Shown piece by piece: positions 8,508 through 17,417 of a DNA stretch of 64,000 nucleotides; the stretch's first letter is position 1, and every line of letters starts with the position of its first letter. The DNA comes from Rothia kristinae NBRC 15354 (lineage in GTDB: Bacteria; Actinomycetota; Actinomycetes; Actinomycetales; Micrococcaceae). The notes below the pieces were generated by a model. It did not search any database. It was given only the letters and a program-made list of their open reading frames with translations, and had not been told where the DNA came from. The position numbers and the translations under genes are program-made. The DNA lies in assembly GCF_001570865.1 (NCBI RefSeq), contig NZ_BCSM01000003.1:153824-217823 (forward strand), read 5' to 3'.

Positions 8508-9491
8508 TCAGCTGACCCCGTTGAACAGGCTGGTCACGGAGCCGTCCTCGAAGACCTCCTTGATCGCGCGGGCGATCAGCGGGGCGATGGACAGCACCGT
8601 GAGGCCCTCGAAGCGCCGCTCCTCCGGCACCGGGAGGGTGTTGGTCACGACGACCTCGGTGGCCCCGGAGTCCTTCAGCCGCTCCACGGCCGGCCCGGAG
8701 AACACGGGGTGGGTCGCGGCGATGATGACGTCCTTCGCCCCGGCCTCGCGCAGCACGGACACCGCCCCGGAGATGGTCCCGGCGGTGTCGATCATGTCGT
8801 CGATGAGCACGCAGGTGCGGCCCTTGACGTCCCCGACCACGGTCTTGGCCACGGCCTGGTTGGGCACGGAGATGTCCCGGGTCTTGTGCACGAAACCCAG
8901 CGGGGCACCACCCAGCAGCTCGGCCCACTGCTCGGCCACCCGCACCCGGCCGGTATCCGGAGAGACCACCGTGACGCCCTCGGTGCCGACCTTGTCGCGG
9001 ACGTAGTTCGCGAGGATCGGGATGGCCATGAGGTGGTCCACCGGACCGTCGAAGAACCCCTGGATCTGGGCGGTGTGCAGGTCCACGCTCATGATGCGAT
9101 CCGCCCCGGCGGTCTTGTACAGATCCGCGATGAGCCGGGCGGAGATGGGCTCGCGGCCCTTGTGCTTCTTGTCCTGTCGGGCGTACGGGTAGAACGGCGC
9201 GATGACGGTGATCCGGCGGGCGGAGGCGCGCTTGAGCGCGTCGATCATGATGATCTGCTCCATGAGCCAGTCGTTGATGGGCGCCGGGTGGGACTGCAGG
9301 ACGAAGCAGTCCGCTCCGCGCACGGAGTCCTCGTAGCGCACGTACGTCTCGCCGTTGGCGAAGTCGTAGGCGGACACGGGCAGCAGATCGCATCCCAGGT
9401 TCTCCGAGATCTGCTCGGCCAGCTCCGGGTGGGCGCGGCCGCTGACCAGCGCCAGCTTCTTCTCCCCCGGGTTCGTCAATTTGCTGCTCAT
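8508..9491 (-). CDS. prs: Ribose-phosphate pyrophosphokinase (PRPP synthetase)
   Basis: Makes 5-phosphoribosyl-1-pyrophosphate from ribose 5-phosphate and ATP, feeding purine, pyrimidine, histidine and NAD synthesis. 327 residues, usual class I length. Visible motifs: YDFANGETYVR in the N-terminal half, the flexible loop PYARQDKKHKGREP, DLHTAQIQGFF, and the PRPP-binding loop VLIDDMIDTAGT. The ATG at 9491 is 3 bases after the glmU stop, an arrangement common in actinobacteria. In related genomes rplY and pth usually follow prs; here the glycan operon follows instead. Confidence 0.97.
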   Translation of the reverse strand: MSSKLTNPGEKKLALVSGRAHPELAEQISENLGCDLLPVSAYDFANGETYVRYEDSVRGADCFVLQSHPAPINDWLMEQIIMIDALKRASARRITVIAPFYPYARQDKKHKGREPISARLIADLYKTAGADRIMSVDLHTAQIQGFFDGPVDHLMAIPILANYVRDKVGTEGVTVVSPDTGRVRVAEQWAELLGGAPLGFVHKTRDISVPNQAVAKTVVGDVKGRTCVLIDDMIDTAGTISGAVSVLREAGAKDVIIAATHPVFSGPAVERLKDSGATEVVVTNTLPVPEERRFEGLTVLSIAPLIARAIKEVFEDGSVTSLFNGVS

Positions 9492-9494
9492 GGA

Positions 9495-10985
9495 TCAGCC
9501 TTCCTCGCCGTCGTGCTGTGCGTGTGCTGCGCGCTGGGCCCGGGCGGCGGCATCGGCCGCCGCGGTACCGGGTCGCTTCCTCTCCACCCAGCCCTCGATG
9601 GTGCGCTGGGGGGCGTCGTTGATGGCCAGTGCCCCGGCGGGGACGTCCTGGCGGATCACGGTGCCGGCGCCGGAGTAGGCCCCGTCACCCACCGTCACGG
9701 GGGCCACGTACATGTTGTCCGAGCCCATCCGCACGTGCGAGCCGATCACGGAGCGGTGCTTGTTCACCCCGTCGTAGTTGACGAACACGCTGGCCGCGCC
9801 GATGTTCGAGTGCTCGCCGATGGTGACGTCTCCGGCGTAGGACAGGTGCGGCAGCTTGGAGCCCGCCCCGATCTGGGCGTTCTTGGTCTCGCAGAAGGTG
9901 CCGATCTTCCCGCCTTCCCCGAGCCAGGTGCCCGGGCGCAGGTAGGCGAAGGGCCCGACGCTCGCCCCGGGGCCGATCTCGGCGTCGGAGCCGTGGGTGC
10001 GCACGACCTCCGCGCCCTCCCCCACCAGCACATCGGTCAGGGTGGTATCCGGGCCCACGGTGGCCCCGGTCTCGATCACCGTGGTCCCGTGCAGCTGGGT
10101 GCCGGGCAGGATCGTGACGTCCTCGCCGATCGACACGGTCGCATCGATCCAGGTGGTGGCCGGATCGACGATGCTCACCCCGGCGCGCATGTGCCGCTCG
10201 GTGATGCGGTCGTTGAGGACCCGGCCCAGCCGGGACAGCTGGACGCGGTCGTTGGCGCCCTCCACCTCCCAGCGGTCGGCCACGCTCAGCGCGGAGGTGC
10301 GGTGCCCGTGGGTGCGGGCGATCGAGAGCACGTCCGTCAGGTACTTCTCCCCCTGGGCGTTCTCGGTGGTGACCTCGCGCAGGGAGTCCCGCAGCACGGC
10401 GGCGTCGAAGGCGTAGATCCCGGAGTTGACCTCGGTGATGGCCAGCTGCTCCGCGGTGGCGTCCTTGGCCTCCACGATCGCGGTGACCTCCCCGCCCTCG
10501 TTGCGGATGATCCGCCCGTAGCCGCCGGGCTCCGCCAGGTGGGTGGTCAGCACGGTGACGGCGTTGCCCGCCTCGCGATGGAAGCGGGTCAGCTCGCCGA
10601 TGGTGGCCGGGGTCAGCAGGGGCACGTCCCCGTAGGTCACCACCACGGTGCCCTCCAGGGGTGCACCGAGCCCGTCCAGGGCGTCCACGGCCACCTCCAC
10701 GGCGCGCCCGGTGCCCGGGATCTCGTCCTGGTCCACGAGCAGGGCCTCGGCGTCGAAGGCGGCGACGTGCTCGGCGACGCGCTCGCGCTGGTGGCGCACG
10801 ACGACCGCCAGGTGCTGCGGGGCGAGCTCGCGGGCGGTGGCCACGGCGTGCTCGACCATGGAGCGGCCGCCGATGGGGTGCATGACCTTGGGCAGGGCCG
10901 ACTTCATGCGGGTCCCCGCCCCGGCGGCGAGGACGATGACGGCGGTCGGTGCGCCGGTGGCTTCGGACTGGGGTGCGGAGGTCAA
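9495..10985 (-). CDS. glmU: Bifunctional UDP-GlcNAc pyrophosphorylase / glucosamine-1-phosphate acetyltransferase
   Basis: Makes UDP-GlcNAc, the precursor of peptidoglycan and of amino sugars for the adjacent glycan genes. 496 residues. The N-terminal uridyltransferase domain has LAAGAGTRMKS, GTGRAVEVA and YGDVPLL; the C-terminal half is a left-handed beta-helix with hexapeptide repeats and the acetyltransferase residues in FCETKNAQIG and HLSYAGD, ending with a long Ala-rich tail. The TTG start at 10985 is supported by GAGGAG 10 bases upstream and by position just before the first conserved strand. It is co-transcribed with prs. Confidence 0.96.
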   Translation of the reverse strand: MTSAPQSEATGAPTAVIVLAAGAGTRMKSALPKVMHPIGGRSMVEHAVATARELAPQHLAVVVRHQRERVAEHVAAFDAEALLVDQDEIPGTGRAVEVAVDALDGLGAPLEGTVVVTYGDVPLLTPATIGELTRFHREAGNAVTVLTTHLAEPGGYGRIIRNEGGEVTAIVEAKDATAEQLAITEVNSGIYAFDAAVLRDSLREVTTENAQGEKYLTDVLSIARTHGHRTSALSVADRWEVEGANDRVQLSRLGRVLNDRITERHMRAGVSIVDPATTWIDATVSIGEDVTILPGTQLHGTTVIETGATVGPDTTLTDVLVGEGAEVVRTHGSDAEIGPGASVGPFAYLRPGTWLGEGGKIGTFCETKNAQIGAGSKLPHLSYAGDVTIGEHSNIGAASVFVNYDGVNKHRSVIGSHVRMGSDNMYVAPVTVGDGAYSGAGTVIRQDVPAGALAINDAPQRTIEGWVERKRPGTAAADAAARAQRAAHAQHDGEEG

Positions 10986-11041
10986 ATCGGAAGTGCTCCT
11001 CGACGTAGCTGTGCCGGCGCCGCGGCACCGTGTCCTGGTCG

Positions 11042-11113
11042 TTCCGCCTCTAGGACTCGAACCTAGAATAACGGCTCCAAAGGCCGCTGTGTTGCCGATT
11101 ACACCAAGGCGGA
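11042..11113 (-). tRNA. tRNA-Gln (anticodon TTG)
   Basis: Read on the minus strand, the 72-base gene folds into a full cloverleaf. The acceptor arms TCCGCCT and AGGCGGA pair over 7 bp, the D arm closes with GTG/CAC, and the anticodon stem GCGGC/GCCGT encloses loop CTTTGGA with anticodon TTG. The T arm is CTAGG-TTCGAGT-CCTAG, and the discriminator is A. The 3' CCA is not encoded. It lies just upstream of glmU, where actinobacteria often carry tRNA-Gln. Confidence 0.95.
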
Positions 11114-11224
11114 GTGCGCCCCGGAGGCGGTCTGGGAGCGTCAGGGACGGACGGTTGCCCATGCTACCAAAGGGGCGAGGAGCCTCCCGGACCCGCCTCG
11201 CGGCAGCTGCGGCCCGGCAGCACG

Positions 11225-11230
11225 TACGCT
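11225..11230 (+). promoter_or_regulatory. -10 element of the ABC-F gene
   Basis: TACGCT lies 6 bases before the GTG at 11237, so transcription would begin at or next to the start codon. This suggests a leaderless mRNA. Confidence 0.5.
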
Positions 11231-11236
11231 GGGCGG

Positions 11237-13075
11237 GTGGCACATCTACTGGGTGGAGAGTCCCTGCACGTCCGCTTCCCCACGCGGACGGTCTTCGAGG
11301 GCGTGACCGTGGGGGTCAACGAGGGCGACCGCATCGGCATCGTCGGGCGCAACGGGGACGGCAAGTCCACGCTGCTGTCCCTGCTGGGGGGGCGCCTGGA
11401 ACCGGATGCCGGGCGGGTCACCAAGCGCTCCGGGATCACCGTGGGCTACCTGGATCAGTCCGATGTGCTGGACGGGCAGGACTCCGTGGGCCGGGCGATC
11501 GTCGGCGACGCCGCGGAGCATGAGTGGGCCTCGGACCCGAAGATCCGCGACGTCGTCTCCGGTCTGGTGGGGGACCTGGACTGGGCCGCGCCGGTGGCCT
11601 CCCTGTCCGGCGGGCAGCGGCGGCGCGTGGCCCTGGCGAAGCTGCTGGCCGGGGACTGGGACGTGCTGATGCTGGATGAGCCCACCAACCACCTGGACGT
11701 CGGGGCGATCACGTGGCTGGCCGAGCACCTGAAGCGCCACTGGTCCCGCACCGCCGGCGGCCTGCTCACGGTCACCCACGACCGTTGGTTCCTGGACGAG
11801 GTCACCAGCCGTACCTGGGAGGTGCACGACGGCGTCGTTGAGCCCTTCGACGGCGGGTACGCCGCCTACGTGCTGCAGCGGGTGGAGCGGGACCGGCAGG
11901 CCGCGGCGGCCGAGGCGAAGCGGCAGAACCTGATGCGCAAGGAGTTGGCGTGGCTGCGCCGCGGCGCCCCGGCGCGCACCTCCAAGCCGAAGTTCCGCAT
12001 CGAGGCGGCCAACGAGCTGATCGCGGACGTTCCCCCGGTCCGGGACACGGTGGGTCTGGCGCAGATGGCGGTGTCCCGGCTGGGCAAGGACGTGGTGGAC
12101 ATCGAGGACGCCTCGGTCTCCTATCCCCTGCCCGACGGCGGCACCCGGCCGGTGCTGCGCGAGGTCACCTGGCGCATCGCCCCCGGCGAGCGCACCGGGA
12201 TCCTCGGGGTCAACGGCGCGGGCAAGTCCACCCTGCTCGGCCTGGTCACCGGCGCCGTGCAGCCCACCGAGGGGCGGGTCAAGCGCGGCACCACCGTGCG
12301 CATCGCGACCCTGACCCAGCAGCTGGACGAGCTGGAGGAGGTGGCCGAGGACCGGGTCTCCGAAGTGATCGGCCGCAAACGCACCAGCTACGTGGCGGAC
12401 GGGAAGGAGATGACCCCGGGTCAGCTGCTGGAGCGTCTGGGCTTCACCAACGCGCAGCTGTCCACCCCGGTCAAGGACCTCTCCGGCGGGCAGAAGCGGC
12501 GCCTGCAGCTGCTGATGATCCTGCTGGACGAGCCGAACGTGCTGATCCTGGATGAGCCCTCCAACGACCTGGACACGGACATGCTCGCGGCCATGGAGGA
12601 CCTGTTGGACACCTGGCCGGGCACCCTGCTGGTGGTCTCCCACGACCGCTACCTCATGGAGCGGGTCACGGATCAGCAGTACGCGGTGCTGGATGGCCGC
12701 TTCCGCCACCTGCCCGGCGGGATCGACGAGTATCTGCGTCTGGAGGCCGCCCACGACGCCGGTTCCTCCCGGCGGGACCAGGCCAATCCGATGGGCGCGG
12801 CGTCGTCCCCGTCGGCCTCCGACGCCGCCCCGGACGCCGTGGCACCCCGGTATTCGGGGGCGCAGGTGCGGGAGGCGCAGAAGGAGCTGAAGTCCGTGGA
12901 GCGGAAGCTGGCGAAGCTGGAGGAGGCCAAGCAAGCGGTGCACGCGCGCATGGCCGAGCACGATCAGACGGATTTCCAGGGCCTGGGCGAGCTCAGCGCG
13001 GAGGCCTCCTCCACCCAGGAGGAGATCGACGCCTTGGAGGAGCGGTGGATGGAGCTGTCCGAGATCGTGGAATAA
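11237..13075 (+). CDS. ABC-F family ATPase
   Basis: Soluble tandem-ATPase protein of the ABC-F group, which acts on ribosomes (EttA/Uup-like) rather than as a transporter; it has no membrane segments. 612 residues. ABC domain one has Walker A GRNGDGKST, signature LSGGQRRR and Walker B LMLDEPTNHLD. Domain two has GVNGAGKST, LSGGQKRR and LILDEPSNDLD. Between them (about residues 215-260) lies the charged ABC-F linker with RVERDRQAAAAEAKR. The C-terminus after residue ~545 is a charged coiled coil (VERKLAKLEEAKQ), as in Uup-type proteins. GTG start chosen from the leaderless -10 spacing. In actinobacteria this gene commonly sits beside tRNA-Gln and glmU. Confidence 0.9.
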   Translation: MAHLLGGESLHVRFPTRTVFEGVTVGVNEGDRIGIVGRNGDGKSTLLSLLGGRLEPDAGRVTKRSGITVGYLDQSDVLDGQDSVGRAIVGDAAEHEWASDPKIRDVVSGLVGDLDWAAPVASLSGGQRRRVALAKLLAGDWDVLMLDEPTNHLDVGAITWLAEHLKRHWSRTAGGLLTVTHDRWFLDEVTSRTWEVHDGVVEPFDGGYAAYVLQRVERDRQAAAAEAKRQNLMRKELAWLRRGAPARTSKPKFRIEAANELIADVPPVRDTVGLAQMAVSRLGKDVVDIEDASVSYPLPDGGTRPVLREVTWRIAPGERTGILGVNGAGKSTLLGLVTGAVQPTEGRVKRGTTVRIATLTQQLDELEEVAEDRVSEVIGRKRTSYVADGKEMTPGQLLERLGFTNAQLSTPVKDLSGGQKRRLQLLMILLDEPNVLILDEPSNDLDTDMLAAMEDLLDTWPGTLLVVSHDRYLMERVTDQQYAVLDGRFRHLPGGIDEYLRLEAAHDAGSSRRDQANPMGAASSPSASDAAPDAVAPRYSGAQVREAQKELKSVERKLAKLEEAKQAVHARMAEHDQTDFQGLGELSAEASSTQEEIDALEERWMELSEIVE

Positions 13076-13131
13076 TCCGATTCCGCAGTCACGGCTCCAC
13101 GGCCGCCGTCCACCCCTTGGAGTGAGCACCC

Positions 13132-14307
13132 TTGACACGACCGAAGGTCCTACTGATCGAGCCCAATCCGGTCTTCGTCGTCGAGGGGAGACTCTGGGCT
13201 CCGCGGAAGTCGCTGGAGAACCAGGACCTCTTCTCCCGCCGTCTGCTCCAGCTCGGGAGTTCCCTGCGCATCGGAGGACTGCTCGTCCGGCCGGCAGCTC
13301 CTGAGGAGCTTCCCGTCGGCTATGCAGCCGTCGAGGATTTCCTCAGCGAGCGCAGCGTCATCCCCGAGTCCCTCACCCCTGAACTGGTGCGCAGGGATTC
13401 CCCGGATGTCATCTGGATGCTCAGCATCCGCAGGACCTCCTGGCTGACGAAATTGGGCATTCCGACGTATCAGATGACCGAGGTGCTGCTGAGTGTGCGC
13501 ATGGATCTGGCTCGCGCATCCGGTGGTTCCCGCGCGGATCTCCTGCGCAGCGCGATCGGGTTGCGTCGTGACGAGCTGCTCCTGCGCCGTCGGCTCCGTC
13601 GAGCCGCCGGCGTCGAATTCAACGGGGTCGCGGCCCGAGATGCCTACGCGTCGCTGAATCCGCGTCATCTCACGTTCTACGATCACCGGATCTACCAGGC
13701 GGATCTGGATGTCCTGAGCGCCTCCACCCAGCCTCCGAATACCTCCCCTCGTCTACCGGACGCTCGGATGAGCATCGCGTTCTCCGGTCGGCTGGAGCCC
13801 TTCAAGGGAGCCCAGCTGCTTCCGGAGATCGCCCGTCACCTGCAGGACCTGACTCCCGGGACCGTGCTCCATGTGCTCGGGACGGGGGCGCTGGAACAGA
13901 GCATCCGCACGCAGGCCCCGGCGAACCTCGTCATCCATGGGTTCCTCGACATGGATGAGTGGAAGCAGTTCGTCCGGGATTCGGTGGACATCGTCATCTT
14001 CCCCCATCTCCAGGGGGATCCCTCCTGCACGTACTTCGAAGCTCTCGGGTGCGGAGCCGCGATCGGCGGATTCGACAATGAGACCCTGACGCCGCTGGTG
14101 CGGGAGCACGCGGTGGGATGGACCGCGCCTCGGGGCGACGCTCGAGGATTGGTTGAGCACATCGCCGCCGTCCAGCGGAACCCGCATGACCTGATCACGG
14201 CCAGACGGCGGGCTGCCCGTTTCATGGCGAACCGGTCCGTAGAGCAGACGGCGCGGCAGCGGGTGGATCACCTCGTCTCCTGCCTAGCGGCTGTCTCCGC
14301 GAGCTGA
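13132..14307 (+). CDS. Putative GT-B glycosyltransferase at the usual ispE position
   Basis: 391 residues, no signal peptide. The N-terminal half is divergent (KVLLIEPNPVFVVEGRLWAP). The C-terminal half carries a GT4-type donor domain: SIAFSGRLEPFKGAQLLPEI, VLHVLGTGALEQSI, VIHGFLDMDEWKQFV, and SCTYFEALGCGAAIGGF, where the family E-x7-E region would lie. The TTG start at 13132 has GGAG 9 bases upstream. It sits between the ABC-F gene and rsmA, where ispE is found in many actinobacteria, and it is convergent with rsmA. Several stretches are less GC-rich than neighbours (13681-13740: 37 of 60 by hand count). Sugar and acceptor unknown. Confidence 0.75.
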   Translation: MTRPKVLLIEPNPVFVVEGRLWAPRKSLENQDLFSRRLLQLGSSLRIGGLLVRPAAPEELPVGYAAVEDFLSERSVIPESLTPELVRRDSPDVIWMLSIRRTSWLTKLGIPTYQMTEVLLSVRMDLARASGGSRADLLRSAIGLRRDELLLRRRLRRAAGVEFNGVAARDAYASLNPRHLTFYDHRIYQADLDVLSASTQPPNTSPRLPDARMSIAFSGRLEPFKGAQLLPEIARHLQDLTPGTVLHVLGTGALEQSIRTQAPANLVIHGFLDMDEWKQFVRDSVDIVIFPHLQGDPSCTYFEALGCGAAIGGFDNETLTPLVREHAVGWTAPRGDARGLVEHIAAVQRNPHDLITARRRAARFMANRSVEQTARQRVDHLVSCLAAVSAS

Positions 14308-14378
14308 TCTGAGACTTCCGGATCGTCGGCTCATGAGCTTCGGAAACACTCCGGATGAGCGCCACCTCTCTCTTCTGG

Positions 14379-15230
14379 TCAGCAGCGCCCCGCCCGGGCG
14401 ATGCCGATGAAGCCCTCGATGCCCAGCCGCTCTCCCCGCAGGGTCGGGTCGATGCCGGCCGCGGTCAGGATCTCCCCCGCCCGCCCCGCCGAACCGGCCC
14501 AGCCGGCCAGGGCCGCGCGCAGGGTCTTGCGACGCTGGGCGAAGGCGGCGTCGATCACCGCGAAGACCTCCCGGCGGGTCACGTCCTCCGCCAGGGGCCG
14601 CTCGTAGCGGCGGAAGGCCACCAGGCCGGAGCGGATCTTGGGCGCCGGCCAGAACACGTTGGTGCCGATGACCCCCGCCTTGGAAACCTCCCCGAACCAG
14701 CGGGCCTTGACCGATGGCACTCCGTAGACCTTGGAGCCGGGAGCGGCGGCCAGCCGGTCGGCCACCTCGTCCTGGACCATGACCAGCCCGTGGGTGATGC
14801 TCGGGAACTGGGCGAGCAGGTGCAGCAGCACCGGCACGGCCACGTTGTACGGGAGATTGGCCACCAGCGCATCGGGTTGTGCGGGCAGCTCGGTGACGGT
14901 CAGGGCATCATGCAGCACGACGTCGAGCCGATCCGCGCTCTCGGGGCGGAAGCGGCGCACCGTCTCCGGCAGCTGGGCGGCCAGCGGCGGGTCGATCTCC
15001 ACGGCGACCACGCGCGCCGCGGCATCCAGCAGCCCCAGGGTCAGCGAGCCGAGCCCCGGGCCGACCTCCAGCACGACCTCTCCCGCGTCCACCCGTGCTG
15101 TGGTGACGATCCGTCGGATGGTGTTGGCGTCGATGACGAAGTTCTGGCCCAGCGTCTTGGTCGGCTGGATGCCTGCGCGTGCGGCCATTTGGCGGATCTC
15201 GGCGGGGCCCAGGAGGGGTGCGGTGCTCAC
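14379..15230 (-). CDS. rsmA: 16S rRNA dimethyladenosine transferase
   Basis: Dimethylates the two adjacent adenosines near the 3' end of 16S rRNA (A1518/A1519, E. coli numbering) during small-subunit maturation, using S-adenosylmethionine. 283 residues, normal length. Visible motifs: [14 protein letters not shown] at the N-terminus, SAM site [20 protein letters not shown], catalytic NLPYNV, and the C-terminal helical domain with [13 protein letters not shown]. The GTG start at 15230 sits exactly 7 bases after a TAGAAT -10. It is also called ksgA. Confidence 0.96.
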   Translation of the reverse strand: MSTAPLLGPAEIRQMAARAGIQPTKTLGQNFVIDANTIRRIVTTARVDAGEVVLEVGPGLGSLTLGLLDAAARVVAVEIDPPLAAQLPETVRRFRPESADRLDVVLHDALTVTELPAQPDALVANLPYNVAVPVLLHLLAQFPSITHGLVMVQDEVADRLAAAPGSKVYGVPSVKARWFGEVSKAGVIGTNVFWPAPKIRSGLVAFRRYERPLAEDVTRREVFAVIDAAFAQRRKTLRAALAGWAGSAGRAGEILTAAGIDPTLRGERLGIEGFIGIARAGRC

Positions 15231-15237
15231 CCGGGGG

Positions 15238-15243
15238 ATTCTA
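15238..15243 (-). promoter_or_regulatory. -10 element of rsmA
   Basis: TAGAAT on the minus strand, followed by exactly 7 bases and then the GTG start of rsmA; predicted leaderless transcript. Confidence 0.6.
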
Positions 15244-15298
15244 CCGAGCGGACGCGCAGAACCGATCATGGATGCCACCGGCGTGAGAGACTGACCCC

Positions 15299-16366
15299 AT
15301 GAAGATCGTAGGACTATTCGATCATGGAGGCGTCCGACGCCGGCAGAATCGTGTAGCTGCAGACCGACGGATCGCAGGTCCATACCGCGTGGACCTGCTG
15401 ATGGAGCACGGAATCGATCTGATACCGGTGCCTCCGGCCAAACACCCGTGGCATTGCAAAGCGCGTGATGTGATCGAGCATCGGACGGGCACACGCGTGG
15501 ACCTCGCGGTGCGCTCCGCACCGAGGATTCTGGGAGCCGAAGGGGTGTTGGCGCTCTTGGAGGACAAAGCCGTCCTCCCAGGGAAACTGAGACGACTCGG
15601 GATTCCTCCCTATCACCGCGTGCCTCTGACAACCGTGAGTTGCTGGTGGGCGGAGGAGCTTCGCCACGGCTCCCCCGAGCGGGTCCGCGCGATCCGCACC
15701 GCCCTGCGTGGAATCGATGACGCGATCTGCTTCAGCCGCAACCAGCGCTCGATCTTCGCGGCCGCGGGGATGCCCGAGGACCGAATCCATCCCGTCCGCT
15801 TCGGCGTCGACCCGGACTACTACTGCCCTGGAGAAGGGACCAGAGACTTCGACGTCGTCGCCATGGGCATCGACCGCGGCAGAGACTACGAGACGCTGCT
15901 GGACGCCGCTCGGCGACTTCCGGATACCCGTTTCGACATCTTCACCCAACCCGGCCGTGTGTTGGACCCGCCGCCGAATGTGATGATTCATGGGCCGGTC
16001 TCCATGGAGCAGCATCGAGACAATCTGCGGTCTGCCCGATTGGTCGTGGTTCCCACCCATGCTCTGGCATATCCGACGGGTCAGAGCGTGCTCTTGGAGG
16101 CCATGGCCTGCGGAGCGTCGGTAGCGGCCACCGCCACCGCTGCTATGGAGGAGTATCTCCAGGATGGACACAGCAACCTGGCCCTGCCCGCGGGTGACCC
16201 CGTCGGCGTCGCCAAGGTCATCGAACGTGCTCTAGGGGACGAGGCTCAACGCAGGCGCATCGGCCGAGCTGCACGCCATCGGGTTCTGGATTCCTTCACC
16301 TTCCAACAGCTGTGGGCCGCCGTCGCGGACATCCTCCGGGAGGCTGCTGTCCGGCCTCGTTTCTGA
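15299..16366 (+). CDS. Putative family 4-like glycosyltransferase
   Basis: 355-residue GT-B-like protein. The N-terminus [11 protein letters not shown] is a Rossmann strand and loop. The middle has [18 protein letters not shown] and [12 protein letters not shown]; the donor half has [35 protein letters not shown], and [17 protein letters not shown] with the conserved E near residue 264. No membrane segment. It lies on the plus strand between two minus-strand housekeeping genes (rsmA and tatD). GC is low for this window (15301-15360: 34 of 60 by hand count), so acquisition by transfer is plausible. ATG at 15299 is the first start; no strong ribosome binding site is visible. Confidence 0.75.
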   Translation: MKIVGLFDHGGVRRRQNRVAADRRIAGPYRVDLLMEHGIDLIPVPPAKHPWHCKARDVIEHRTGTRVDLAVRSAPRILGAEGVLALLEDKAVLPGKLRRLGIPPYHRVPLTTVSCWWAEELRHGSPERVRAIRTALRGIDDAICFSRNQRSIFAAAGMPEDRIHPVRFGVDPDYYCPGEGTRDFDVVAMGIDRGRDYETLLDAARRLPDTRFDIFTQPGRVLDPPPNVMIHGPVSMEQHRDNLRSARLVVVPTHALAYPTGQSVLLEAMACGASVAATATAAMEEYLQDGHSNLALPAGDPVGVAKVIERALGDEAQRRRIGRAARHRVLDSFTFQQLWAAVADILREAAVRPRF

Positions 16367-16382
16367 TGTGGGCCCGAAGCTC

Positions 16383-17408
16383 TCACTCCCAAGAGCCGTA
16401 CACGGCCTGGGCGTTGTCCCGGATCCGGGTGCACAGCTCCGCCAGGTGCATCCCCAGCCGTTCGGCCATCCACCGCACCGTGTACACGGTCATGTAGGAG
16501 GCGTTGGGCCGCCCCCGGAACGGGTGCGGAGTGAGGAAGGGCGCATCGGTCTCGGCGAGGATCAGGTCCGGGCGGGCCATGTCCAGGGAGGCCTGCACCG
16601 CATGGGAGTTCTTGAAGGTCACGGTCCCGGCGAAGGACATGTACCAGCCGCGCTCATTGCAGATCGCCGCCAGCTCCGGACCGCCGGAGTAGCAGTGGAA
16701 CACGGTCCGCTCCGGAGCCCCCTCCTCCTCGAGGATGCGCACCACGTCCTCGTGGGCGTCCCGGTCGTGGATCTGCAGGGCTAAGCCGTGCTCCTCGGCC
16801 AGGCGGATGTGCCGGCGGAAGCTCTCCTGCTGCGCGTCCCGCCCGGACTCGTCCGTGCGGAAGTAGTCCAGCCCCGTCTCCCCGATCGCGCGCACGCGGG
16901 GGCGCTGCGCCATCTCGTCCAGCGCCGCCATCGCCGCCTCGAAGGTCCCCTCCGCGATCAGCCCCGGGGCCTCATTCGGGTGGATCGCGACCGCGGCCAG
17001 CACTCTCGGATCGGCCTCGGCGGCGGCGACGGCGTAAGCGGAGGAGGGCAGGTCGCAGCCGACCTGCACGATCCCCCCGATGCCCACGGCCTCCCCCGTG
17101 TCCAGCGCGTCCTTCGCGGTGACGGCGGTGTCCCCGTCCAGCAGATCCATGTGGGTGTGGTCATCCACGATGGGGACGGGCAGCGGCTCGGGGGCCGGCG
17201 GGAACTCCAGGTTGCGCCTGCGCCCGCCGTCTCCCTCGGTGCCGCGGCGGCGGGTGCCCTCTCCCGAGGGCTCCCCGGCGACGTCGTAGTTCTCCGCTCG
17301 GTAGGCCGGGGGCACCTCCCCGGGAAGCACCTCCGGGGCGGCATCTCCGGCCCACAGGCTGCCACTGAGCCGCTCGGCCTCCGGCATGAGCGTCGTCCAG
17401 TCCGTCAT
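16383..17408 (-). CDS. tatD: TatD family metal-dependent hydrolase (DNase)
   Basis: Metal-dependent TIM-barrel hydrolase, a 3'-5' exonuclease in characterised members. Metal and catalytic residues are visible: HTHMD, GETGLDYF, IHDRDAHED, HCYSGG and ETDAPFLTP. The 341-residue protein is longer than the usual ~260-300 because of about 78 extra N-terminal residues rich in Arg/Gly. GTG (17411) and ATG (17408) are consecutive; GGAG lies 5 bases before the ATG, so I took that. It starts 9 bases after the rsmI stop, so the two form an operon. In many relatives metG lies between rsmI and tatD; it is absent here. Confidence 0.93.
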   Translation of the reverse strand: MTDWTTLMPEAERLSGSLWAGDAAPEVLPGEVPPAYRAENYDVAGEPSGEGTRRRGTEGDGGRRRNLEFPPAPEPLPVPIVDDHTHMDLLDGDTAVTAKDALDTGEAVGIGGIVQVGCDLPSSAYAVAAAEADPRVLAAVAIHPNEAPGLIAEGTFEAAMAALDEMAQRPRVRAIGETGLDYFRTDESGRDAQQESFRRHIRLAEEHGLALQIHDRDAHEDVVRILEEEGAPERTVFHCYSGGPELAAICNERGWYMSFAGTVTFKNSHAVQASLDMARPDLILAETDAPFLTPHPFRGRPNASYMTVYTVRWMAERLGMHLAELCTRIRDNAQAVYGSWE

Positions 17409-17417
17409 CACGGCTCC

